DNA of 64,000 bases from positions 88,435 through 152,434 of the forward strand of contig JAKAWR010000004.1 of NCBI GenBank assembly GCA_021816935.1, in the 5' to 3' direction. Position numbers and translations under genes: made by a program. Below, piece by piece: positions 1 through 7,174 of this stretch; the first letter of the stretch is position 1, and each line of letters starts with the position of its first letter. The notes below the pieces were generated by a model. The model made no database searches, had not been told where the DNA came from, and saw only the letters and a program-made list of their open reading frames with translations. Source of the stretch: Actinomycetes bacterium. GTDB lineage: Bacteria; Actinomycetota; Acidimicrobiia; Acidimicrobiales; JAMCPL01.

Positions 1-159
<159 letters not shown>

Positions 160-205
160 CTATGTAGCGTACAGCCTGGCCGAAATGCCGTGGTGCGGCG
201 AGGGC

Positions 206-1252
206 TCAGCCGCGCCTGGCGCCCGGCTCCTTCGCGAGTGCCAGCGCCAGAGAGTAGGCGCGACTCCTCGGGACACCGCGCTCTGCAGCGATGGCACGTG
301 CCGCCGCGGACAGGGCGACGCCTCGATCGAGCAACTCTCCAAGACGCCGCTGGAGCTCGGCGTCCTCGACAGCGACGCCGCTGCCACGCTGCCCTTCCAG
401 CACGAAGACCATCTCGCCCTTCGGGTCCATATCTCCGATCTTTTCCTGAACCTCGCCGACGGTCCCACGCAACACCTCTTCGTGGACCTTGGTCAGCTCC
501 CGGGCAACAACGATTTGCCTGCCGGCATCGCATAGGCTTGCTAGGTCGCTGAGCGTTCTTTTCGCACGGTGCGGCGCCTCGAAAAGTATCGTGGTACGTT
601 GATCCGCGGCAATGGATTCGAGACGCCCCTTTCTCTTTGCGCCGCGGACCGGCAGGAACCCCTCGAAGGAGAACCGCGATCCGTCCATCCCACTGATCGC
701 AAGTGCAGCGGCAGCGGAGTCCGGCCCCGGGAGCACCGTTACAGCCGCACCCTCTTCGACCGCGATCCGCACCAAGATCCGTCCCGGATCGGAAAGGGCC
801 GGCATGCCTGCATCGGAGACGACGACGACCGCTTCCCCGTTCTTCGCCATTGCGGCGACGCCGGGCGACACGTCCGCCTCGTTGTGTTCGTGTACAGCGA
901 TCAACCGTTTCCCCCGGATGCCGTAGTGCGAAAGGAGCTTCCGGGTGCGCCTTGTGTCTTCGCAGCAGATAGCGTCTGCCGACTCGAGCGCCTCGCGAGC
1001 TCGAACGGTCAGGTCGCCGAGATTGCCGATCGGAGTTGCGACGAGAACAATCTGTCCTATTACGGGCGGTACCGCCCGCCCTGGCGCGGAGCCGGCTGGC
1101 GTGCCACTTTTTCCGGACTGGACCGAATCTGGACGCGCGACCCTCCGGCGATCCGCCACGCCTGACCGGCTGGTGCCGGGAGCCGGAGCCGCGACCCTCC
1201 GGCGATCCCCCCTGCCCAACCGGCCAGCGCCCGGAACGTCGCCGACGACCAC
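206..1252 (-). CDS. rsmI: 16S rRNA (cytidine-1402-2'-O)-methyltransferase RsmI
   Basis: SAM-dependent enzyme that 2'-O-methylates C1402 of 16S rRNA. The core starts with GQIVLVATPIGNLGDLTVRA and continues with CCEDTRRTRKLL, VVSDAGMPALSDPG and VLPGPDSAA, the usual order in the RsmI branch of tetrapyrrole-methylase-fold proteins. The frame stays open further upstream. I take GTG 1252 because AGAGGGG lies 5 nt before it. This leaves about 63 low-complexity residues ahead of the core, encoded partly by a duplicated 18-bp segment (GCGACCCTCCGGCGATCC at 1137-1154 and 1191-1208). A GTG at 1159 is the alternative start. It follows the DUF192 gene by 19 bp on the same strand. Confidence 0.9.
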   Translation of the reverse strand: MVVGDVPGAGRLGRGDRRRVAAPAPGTSRSGVADRRRVARPDSVQSGKSGTPAGSAPGRAVPPVIGQIVLVATPIGNLGDLTVRAREALESADAICCEDTRRTRKLLSHYGIRGKRLIAVHEHNEADVSPGVAAMAKNGEAVVVVSDAGMPALSDPGRILVRIAVEEGAAVTVLPGPDSAAAALAISGMDGSRFSFEGFLPVRGAKRKGRLESIAADQRTTILFEAPHRAKRTLSDLASLCDAGRQIVVARELTKVHEEVLRGTVGEVQEKIGDMDPKGEMVFVLEGQRGSGVAVEDAELQRRLGELLDRGVALSAAARAIAAERGVPRSRAYSLALALAKEPGARRG

Positions 1253-1271
1253 GCCATCCCCTCTCTTGCTT

Positions 1272-1649
1272 TCAGTCTCCACGCAGTTCCAGGATATCCC
1301 CGGCCCTGAGCTGCCACCGCTCGAAAGCTCCGGCCTCGGCCTCGAGCACGTAACGGCCGTGCCGCCTCGGTAGCCCGATGCGCCATGGCTGCATAGTGCA
1401 GGTGTCCAGGACCGCGAAGTCAGCATCGAGGAAGGCTACGTCTATGGCTATTCGTATTCCGAGCGTGTGGACGGCGCGAGTGCGGGGCAGCAGCATGGCC
1501 CCTTCGAAGGTCGCCCGCCCGAGGAGTCCTTTCGAGCGAGCAAACAGGCTAGCGGCCACTTCCACGGAGGCAAGGACGTCCCCCTTGCGGACCAGCCAGC
1601 GTTGGCCTCCACGCGCTGTCACCCAGTCGCTTCTATCGCCGGCAGCCAT
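1272..1649 (-). CDS. DUF192 family protein
   Basis: Small protein of about 125 residues from an ATG at 1649. It shows the DUF192 pattern: LVRKGDVLASVEVAASLFAR, KGLLGR, an AVHTLGIRIAIDVAFLD segment, and a C-terminal GRYVLEAEAGAFERWQLRAGD stretch. The biochemical role of this family is unknown. The frame is open for another 42 residues upstream, but those look non-coding and the ATG fits the domain start. It is the first gene of a minus-strand group with rsmI and metG. No signal peptide is seen. Confidence 0.8.
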   Translation of the reverse strand: MAAGDRSDWVTARGGQRWLVRKGDVLASVEVAASLFARSKGLLGRATFEGAMLLPRTRAVHTLGIRIAIDVAFLDADFAVLDTCTMQPWRIGLPRRHGRYVLEAEAGAFERWQLRAGDILELRGD

Positions 1650-1845
1650 ACGCAACAATATTACGCTGCGTCCTGCCCCGAGGTGGAGTGGGCGTCCCGG
1701 ACGCGAGTGAGCCGGCGCGGCGAGCGGGGAAAGGTGCCTGGGGTTGCGGAAGTCAGACCGGAAGCGTGGTTCCACCCGATGGCGCGGCGTTGTTGCCGGT
1801 AGGTATGTTCCACGTTGCGGAAACGGTATTTCCCGGATGCCATCC

Positions 1846-1869
1846 CGGCGACCACGTACGTAGTCGCCG
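1846..1869. promoter_or_regulatory. Imperfect 24-bp palindrome upstream of the sulfur operon
   Basis: The arms CGGCGAC (1846-1852) and GTCGCCG (1863-1869) flank ACGTACGT. Only one base pair of the 24-bp dyad is broken. It lies in the 463-bp gap between the divergent DUF192 gene and the SQR-like gene, about 245 bp before the latter. I see no gene in the rest of the gap. The dyad could be an operator or a hairpin; the regulator is not identified. Confidence 0.45.
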
Positions 1870-2112
1870 AGTGGAACCCTGGCCGGGAGTCACCCGTGAA
1901 GATGCAACGAGACCCTTCTCTTGCAGGGGGCGCAGTCGTACCATGGTCTGTATGCAGCAAGCGCAGCCTGACATGCAAAGTGTGCATGAAGCGGACTGCA
2001 GGCAAAACCTGTTCCGAGCAGAAGACGGGTCGTACATGCCGGGCGTCAACAGGTCTACGGTTTATTGCATGACAGAATCGGGCCATACGGCTCCCGACGC
2101 AAGGAGCGAGAC

Positions 2113-3354
2113 ATGAACAGGCTTCTCATACTCGGAGGAGGAACCGCAGGGACGATAGTGGCCAACCGTCTGAGAAGGCGGCTCGATGAGGATTCGTGGC
2201 AGATCACGGTTGTCGACCAGGATGATCGGCACCTCTACCAGCCGGGTCAGCTGTTCGTCCCGTTTGGCATTTACCAGTCTCGGGACATTGCAAGACCACG
2301 CCGTCAGTTCATACCTGACGGTGTGGACCTGGTCATGGGTGAGATCGAGCAGGTGATTCCGGATGAGAGCGTTTGCCGTCTGATCGGCGGTCGCGAGTTG
2401 CCCTACGACTACCTTGTCATCGCCACGGGGGCCTCACCCCGTCCCGATCAGACGCCGGGATTCGAGGGTCCCGAGTGGCGCAAGTCCATTCACGAGTTCT
2501 ACACGTTTGACGGGGCTGCGGCCCTCGCGGCGAAGCTTGCGCAATGGGATGGAGGCCGGATGGCAATCCATATTGTTGACATGCCTATCAAGTGCCCGGT
2601 TGCGCCGCTCGAATTCACCTTTCTCGCAGACGCTTTTTTCTCCGACCGCGGCATGCGTGACAGGGTTGAGATGGTCTACGTGACTCCTCTCGACGGGGCC
2701 TTCACAAAGCCGGTCGCCGCTCGGCATCTCGGAGGCATCCTCGAGGAGCGTAAAGTGGGGATAGAGAGCGAGTTCGCTGTTGAGCGGGTTGACGTGGAGG
2801 AGAAGAAGTTGGTCTCCTACGACGAACGCGAGGTTGATTTCGATCTGCTCGTCACGGTCCCACTTAATATGGGGGCGGACTACATCGAGCGCTCGGGACT
2901 TGGCGACGATCTCAACTATGTACCGGTCGACAAGGCGACGTTCCTGTCAAAGGCGCACGACAACGTCTTTGCAGTCGGGGACGCGTCCGATATCCCGACT
3001 TCGAAGGCTGGATCCGTGGTCCACTTCTCCCTCGAGCTCTTCGAGGACAACTTCGTGAACCATGTCCATGGTCGCCAGATGACCAAGGCTTTTGACGGCC
3101 ATGCCAACTGCTTCATCGAGTCGGGCCACGGTAAGGGACTGCTCATCGACTTCAATTACGACACCCAGCCGTTGCCCGGCAGGTACCCCTTGCCCGGGTT
3201 GGGGCCGTTCAGTCTGCTGCGTGAAACGGAAGCCAATCACTGGGGGAAGATGATGTTCCGCTGGGTTTACTGGAACCTACTCCTTCCGGGCAACAACCTG
3301 CCACTGGACCCGCTCATGTCGATGGCGGGCAAGGAAGAAGAGGAGCCGGCATGA
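2113..3354 (+). CDS. Sulfide:quinone oxidoreductase-like FAD protein
   Basis: Flavoprotein of 413 residues in the SQR / flavocytochrome c sulfide dehydrogenase superfamily. It is expected to oxidise sulfide or a related sulfur compound and pass electrons to quinone at the membrane. The N-terminus has the dinucleotide fold (LLILGGGTAGTIVANRLRR), and a second FAD-contact motif FAVGDASDIPTSKAGS follows. Cys161 (PIKCPVAP) matches a redox cysteine of SQR, and Cys333 (ANCFIESG) is a candidate partner. The substrate is inferred. The start ATG 2113 has AAGGAGCG at good spacing. The stop overlaps the DUF1641 start (ATGA). It heads a sulfur operon. Confidence 0.85.
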   Translation: MNRLLILGGGTAGTIVANRLRRRLDEDSWQITVVDQDDRHLYQPGQLFVPFGIYQSRDIARPRRQFIPDGVDLVMGEIEQVIPDESVCRLIGGRELPYDYLVIATGASPRPDQTPGFEGPEWRKSIHEFYTFDGAAALAAKLAQWDGGRMAIHIVDMPIKCPVAPLEFTFLADAFFSDRGMRDRVEMVYVTPLDGAFTKPVAARHLGGILEERKVGIESEFAVERVDVEEKKLVSYDEREVDFDLLVTVPLNMGADYIERSGLGDDLNYVPVDKATFLSKAHDNVFAVGDASDIPTSKAGSVVHFSLELFEDNFVNHVHGRQMTKAFDGHANCFIESGHGKGLLIDFNYDTQPLPGRYPLPGLGPFSLLRETEANHWGKMMFRWVYWNLLLPGNNLPLDPLMSMAGKEEEEPA

Positions 3355-4214
3355 TGGCAACGGGCGTCACGACGCCTTCAGCGGGAACCGCCCCTGCGCC
3401 AACCCCCCCGTCCAGGGTCGCCCTGGAAGGCAAGGCCGGGGCCGCAGCGGAGGAGCGATCTCGTGCGACGGTGGAGGAGCGCTTGGAGGTCATGGCCGAC
3501 CAGCTCGCGGAGATTACGAGAGAGTTGCGCCGCCAGCGTATCGATCGAGGCCGCTGGTCGGAGCTCGCAGATGATGCCGTGCCAGTTGCCAAGGCGGCCC
3601 TCGACAAGGTGACCGCCCACTTGGAGGAGGATGCCTGCCGTTTCGAGGGCGTGGCGAGCCTTGCGCACGGTCTGATCCGCAATGCCGATGTGTTCGAGTC
3701 GTGGCTGGGTCCGCTCCGGAAGTTGACGGCGCTTGCAGAAGAGCTCGGGCCTATTGCGACCCCGGCAGTGTCCAGCCTGACCAATCACCTGCAGCAGCTC
3801 GACGAGAAAGGCTGGTTCTCGTTCGCACGCGAGGTCGCTGGTGTAGCGGACAGCGTGGTCACGTCGTTCAGCGATGAAGACGTCCGCCAGCTCGGCGACA
3901 ATATCGTGCTCATCCTGCAGACCGTCAGGCAGATGACGCAGCCCGAGATCATGGGGATGCTTGGCCGAGTCGCCATCACCCTCAAGGACGGGGACTCCGA
4001 TGATGCGGAGAAGGTTCCGTCAACGAGGGCGTTGCTCAGGCAGATGCGGGAGCCGGAGGTGCGCAGGGGCATGGCGAGGCTCCTTGCCACCTTGCGGGGC
4101 ATCGGCGCTGCACCCTCGGCGAACGGGGCAACCCCTGCGGCCCTGCCAGCGGGTGAGACCGCCGCGCTGGTCGCTAGAGCCCCGAACGGCGGTAGAAGTG
4201 CAGAACCGTCATGA
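3351..4214 (+). CDS. DUF1641 family protein
   Basis: A 287-residue protein with a helical DUF1641 region in its C-terminal half (QLGDNIVLILQTVRQMTQPE followed by IMGMLGRVAITL). A coiled-coil-like stretch near residues 40-70 (EERLEVMADQLAEITRELRR) comes first. DUF1641 genes are commonly found beside SQR-like flavoproteins, and here translation is coupled by an ATGATGG overlap. A role as a subunit or membrane adaptor of the flavoprotein is an inference. The N- and C-terminal ends are Ala/Pro-rich and not conserved-looking. The start may be 3351 or 3354. Confidence 0.8.
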   Translation: MMATGVTTPSAGTAPAPTPPSRVALEGKAGAAAEERSRATVEERLEVMADQLAEITRELRRQRIDRGRWSELADDAVPVAKAALDKVTAHLEEDACRFEGVASLAHGLIRNADVFESWLGPLRKLTALAEELGPIATPAVSSLTNHLQQLDEKGWFSFAREVAGVADSVVTSFSDEDVRQLGDNIVLILQTVRQMTQPEIMGMLGRVAITLKDGDSDDAEKVPSTRALLRQMREPEVRRGMARLLATLRGIGAAPSANGATPAALPAGETAALVARAPNGGRSAEPS

Positions 4215-4519
4215 CGGCTACCACGGCTATCACCGCTACCACCGCTACCGTGCCACTCGGGCGCGCGGTGCTGCGGTCAAGCGGGACCGGAGACACGCGA
4301 CACAACGAACGCGTGGCACAGGAGGAACATGGGACGGAAGGCACGTATGGTGCCGCGAACGATTACCCTTGAGGTGGGTAGCTGATTTCAGGTGAGCGGC
4401 CGCAGGCGTTGAGCGCTCGGTCGAATCGCCCGCAGGGGCCGGGGTGAATCCCGGCAACGCCGGAACGGGGAACGGGAGGCGGATGGAGACGGGACGGGTG
4501 ATATGGAAAGGAAAAGTCA
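4215..4519. other. Gap of about 305 bp inside the sulfur operon
   Basis: No convincing gene. It begins with short degenerate repeats of a CTACCACGG/CTACCACCG type (about 4217-4252). It ends with a purine-rich stretch, GGAAAGGAAAAG, that serves as the ribosome binding site of the TusE-like gene. The middle is GC-rich and could fold. I could not match it to a known riboswitch. Confidence 0.4.
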
Positions 4520-4837
4520 ATGACTAGCAAGCTCCTGGCAGGACAGGACGTAGAAGTGGATCCCGAGGGGTTTCTCGTTGACGCGTCCCAGTGGAACAAG
4601 GACGTGGCGAGCGCCATCGCCAAGGAGGAGGGTATTGACGACCTCACCGGCCAGCACATGCAGGTCATCAACTTCATGCGCAGCGAGTACATGGCAAAGG
4701 GAACGGCTCCCAACATCCGTCTCCTCGGCAAGACGTCAGGCGTGACCGTGAAGGAGTTGTACCAGCTCTTTCCCAAGGGTCCGGCGAAGCTTGCCGCAAA
4801 GATAGCCGGAATCCCCAAACCGCACGGCTGCATCTGA
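4520..4837 (+). CDS. TusE/DsrC-like sulfur carrier
   Basis: A 105-residue sulfur-relay protein of the TusE/DsrC/DsvC family. It ends KIAGIPKPHGCI, so the conserved penultimate cysteine that carries the persulfide or trisulfide is present. The second DsrC cysteine, about ten residues upstream, is replaced: the segment reads FPKGPAKLAAKIAG. This places it with the single-cysteine TusE-type or DsrC-paralogue forms and not with the two-cysteine DsrC of sulfite reductase systems. The neighbouring DsrE-like gene supports a role in cytoplasmic sulfur transfer. The start has a good purine-rich ribosome site. Confidence 0.9.
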   Translation: MTSKLLAGQDVEVDPEGFLVDASQWNKDVASAIAKEEGIDDLTGQHMQVINFMRSEYMAKGTAPNIRLLGKTSGVTVKELYQLFPKGPAKLAAKIAGIPKPHGCI

Positions 4838-4884
4838 GCCGGAAGGCGCATAGGGCGCACCTATCACTGCACAGGAGGCACGCA

Positions 4885-5352
4885 ATGAGCGATCCCATCG
4901 AGAAAGTCTCGATCATCATTTCCAAAGGATCCCTTGAAGGGGTCTATCCGGGCCTGATCATGGCGAATGGCGCCAGAGCCGAAGGGATAGAGGCGAATCT
5001 TTTCTTCACCTTCTTCGGTATGGATGCCATTCACAGGAAGCACTGGTCCAAGATGAAGGTGGCAACCGTCGGTAATCCCGGGATGCACATCCCGACGGTG
5101 GTCGGCGGCATTCCGGGCATGTCGGCCATGGCGACCAAGATGATGAGCAAGAAGATCGAGAAGCTCGACTTCCCGTCTATCCCGGAGTTCGTGGAGATGA
5201 TATCCGACACGGGCGCGGGCATATACGCCTGCCTCGCTTCTGCCGATCTTTTCGGCTACACGAAGGACGACTTGGTCGACCAGGTCCAGGGAATCATAAC
5301 CGTGGGCGAGTTTTACGACATAGCCGCCGGAGGGCAGATCATCTTTACGTAG
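4885..5352 (+). CDS. DsrE/DsrF-like (DsrE2-type) sulfurtransferase
   Basis: A 155-residue DsrE-fold protein. It begins EKVSIIISKGSLEGVYPGLI and has a long central hydrophobic segment (ANLFFTFFGMDAI). It ends with DQVQGIITVGEFYDIAAGG, typical of the DsrE2 group. The likely persulfide-carrying cysteine is in GAGIYACLASADLFG. The start ATG is preceded by CAGGAGG. Together with the TusE-like carrier it should relay sulfane sulfur produced by the upstream flavoprotein. The partner TusA and an Hdr-like oxidase are not in the window. Confidence 0.88.
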   Translation: MSDPIEKVSIIISKGSLEGVYPGLIMANGARAEGIEANLFFTFFGMDAIHRKHWSKMKVATVGNPGMHIPTVVGGIPGMSAMATKMMSKKIEKLDFPSIPEFVEMISDTGAGIYACLASADLFGYTKDDLVDQVQGIITVGEFYDIAAGGQIIFT

Positions 5353-5387
5353 CGGCGGCGGGCCGGCGGCGGGGTGTCCCCGTCCGT

Positions 5388-6590
5388 CTAGACGTTGAAG
5401 CGGATCTCCAGCACGTCGCCGTCCTTGACGATGTAGTCCTTCCCCTCGAGGCGCAGGCGGCCGCGATGGCGTGCCTCGCTCCACGACCCGATCTGGAGCA
5501 ACTCCTCCCAGCCGATGACCTCTGCCTTGATGAAGCCCCGTTGCAGGTCGGAGTGGATCACGCCCGCACATTCGGGGGCCGTCGATCCCGCCCGGAACGA
5601 CCAGGCGCGCGACTCCTTCTCACCCGTAGTGAGGAAAGTCTCCCGGCCCAGGAGGGCATAAGCGGCCGCTGCCACCCTGGCGAGAGCCCCCTCGCCCATC
5701 CCGAGCCCCTCCAGCAGCTCGCCCCTTTCCGCAGGGTCGACTATTGCCGCTTCGGCCTCCAACTCGGCGCAGAGCCCGACAACCTCGCCGTGCCCGCCAA
5801 GAGCCTCGGCGACCCCGGCCACGACCCCGGCCGGTACCCCCGCGCCCGATTGTGGCGCGCTATCGGATCCGGCGCCGGTACCCGATCCGGTCAGGGCCTT
5901 CTCCTGCACGCCGGTACCCGATCCTGATGCGGAGTCCAAGCCTTCGCCAGCACCCGTTACCGCCTCCTCTCCGAGGTTGACGACCGCCAGCACCGGCTTG
6001 TCGGTCAGCAGGAAAAGGTTGCGTCTCTGCTCCCTCGACCCGATCGCCTCCTCGGAGCGGTAGAGAGGTTCTCCGGCCGAGAGCGTCTTGTAGGCGGTCT
6101 CCATTGCCTCGATCTCCCCAGCCCCGGCAGCGTCCGGCTTGACCGATCTCGCGGTCTTGCGGCGCCGTTCCAGCTGCCCTTCAAGGGAAGCCATATCGGC
6201 AAGGATGAGCTCCATCTCGAGCACGGCAAGCGCTTCAGCGGGGTCAGACTCCCCTGGTATCTCGGGGTCGTCGAAGGCCCTGAGCACGAGGCAGATGGCA
6301 TCGGTCTCCCGGATGCCGGCGAGGAAGCGGTTCCCGAGGCCCTCGCCGGAGGAGGAGCCCTTGACGAGTCCTGCGATGTCAGCGAATTCGACTCCCGCCT
6401 CCACCACCTTCCGGCTGGCGCTCATTTCGGCAAGTGCAGCGAGCCGCCTGTCGGGCAGGTGTGCAATCCCCGTAGCGGTCTCGGTTGTGGTAAAAGGGTG
6501 CGCGGCTACAGGAGTCGCCGCACCGGTCAGCGCGTTGAAGAGGGTCGACTTGCCCGAGTTGGGCAATCCCACGAGGCCGATATGTTCCAC
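5388..6590 (-). CDS. ychF: Redox-regulated ATPase/GTPase YchF
   Basis: Obg-family P-loop protein, 400 residues against about 363 usually. The G1 motif is GLPNSGKST, followed by DIAGLVKGSSSGEGLGN (G3), and it ends with the TGS-domain signature LEGKDYIVKDGDVLEIRFNV. The extra length is a Gly/Ser/Ala/Thr-rich insert at about residues 210-263, between LAVVNLGEEA and the next conserved block. It is encoded by DNA with a repeated GCCGGTACCCGATCC unit (near 5873 and 5911). Catalytic motifs are intact, so it should be functional. It is divergent from the NifU-like gene. Confidence 0.93.
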   Translation of the reverse strand: MEHIGLVGLPNSGKSTLFNALTGAATPVAAHPFTTTETATGIAHLPDRRLAALAEMSASRKVVEAGVEFADIAGLVKGSSSGEGLGNRFLAGIRETDAICLVLRAFDDPEIPGESDPAEALAVLEMELILADMASLEGQLERRRKTARSVKPDAAGAGEIEAMETAYKTLSAGEPLYRSEEAIGSREQRRNLFLLTDKPVLAVVNLGEEAVTGAGEGLDSASGSGTGVQEKALTGSGTGAGSDSAPQSGAGVPAGVVAGVAEALGGHGEVVGLCAELEAEAAIVDPAERGELLEGLGMGEGALARVAAAAYALLGRETFLTTGEKESRAWSFRAGSTAPECAGVIHSDLQRGFIKAEVIGWEELLQIGSWSEARHRGRLRLEGKDYIVKDGDVLEIRFNV

Positions 6591-6732
6591 CCCTGCAGGA
6601 TACAGCAGCCGGCAGGGCGGGCCCCACTCTCATCGCAGCCTGGGCTTCGAGCAGTCCCGGTGGCACGGTCCGTTAGACTCTTGCAGGGAGGGCAGGGAGG
6701 GGCGGCTATCCGGGACCAGCAAGGAGGCAGCA

Positions 6733-7125
6733 ATACTCACGGCAGGCGAGAGGCAGCAGCGGGAAGACGCGCTCGCGGCGGTGATGGATGTCATGCGATG
6801 TGCCATCCAGGCCGACGGAGGCGATCTGCAGCTCGTATCTCATGACGTCGAAGCGGGCAAGATCGAGGTCCAGCTGACGGGAGCCTGCTCGTCCTGCGCC
6901 ATCTCCTCGGTTACCCTGTCGGGCGGCGTCGAGCGGATCCTCCGGGAGCGCCTTTCCTGGGTGACCGAGATCAAGAGCGGGCTCGACGAGTCGGTGGATC
7001 CCCTGGAGAGCTCGTATCTCGGCAAAGGAAGCTACGTGCCCGCCTGGTCCGTTGCTACGACGAGGACCCGGGTGCCGATCAGGTCCGGCGGAGACGGCGG
7101 AGCTTCAAGCGGGCGCCCGGTCTGA
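6733..7125 (+). CDS. NifU-like C-terminal domain Fe-S scaffold
   Basis: Small iron-sulfur scaffold/carrier protein. The NifU C-terminal domain is clear: CAIQADGGDLQLVSHDVEAG, then GACSSCAISSVTLSGGVERIL, which carries the CxxC cluster ligands. A poorly conserved tail of about 45 residues follows. The start is unusual. The only strong ribosome site, AAGGAGG (6721-6727), is followed 5 nt later by ATA in frame. GTG 6781 and ATG 6784 are conventional starts but would remove most of the first helix of the domain. I give the longer form. The domain call is firm and the start is uncertain. Confidence 0.8.
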   Translation: MLTAGERQQREDALAAVMDVMRCAIQADGGDLQLVSHDVEAGKIEVQLTGACSSCAISSVTLSGGVERILRERLSWVTEIKSGLDESVDPLESSYLGKGSYVPAWSVATTRTRVPIRSGGDGGASSGRPV

Positions 7126-7138
7126 ACGGGCCCTAGGC

Positions 7139-7174
7139 CCCGCCCGGTCAACCGCGGGCGGTTAACCGGGCGGG
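7139..7174. terminator. Large hairpin, probable bidirectional terminator
   Basis: A 17-bp stem (7139-7155 with 7158-7174, one mismatch, 2-nt loop) lies between the convergent NifU-like and GH92 genes and overlaps the last codons of the latter. The stem is very GC-rich and not followed by a U tract, as is common in high-GC actinobacteria. Confidence 0.7.

Noticed and set aside
4380-4519. Possible cobalamin-type riboswitch before the TusE-like gene
   Set aside because: A few bases resemble the conserved box, but the order and the remaining elements do not fit.
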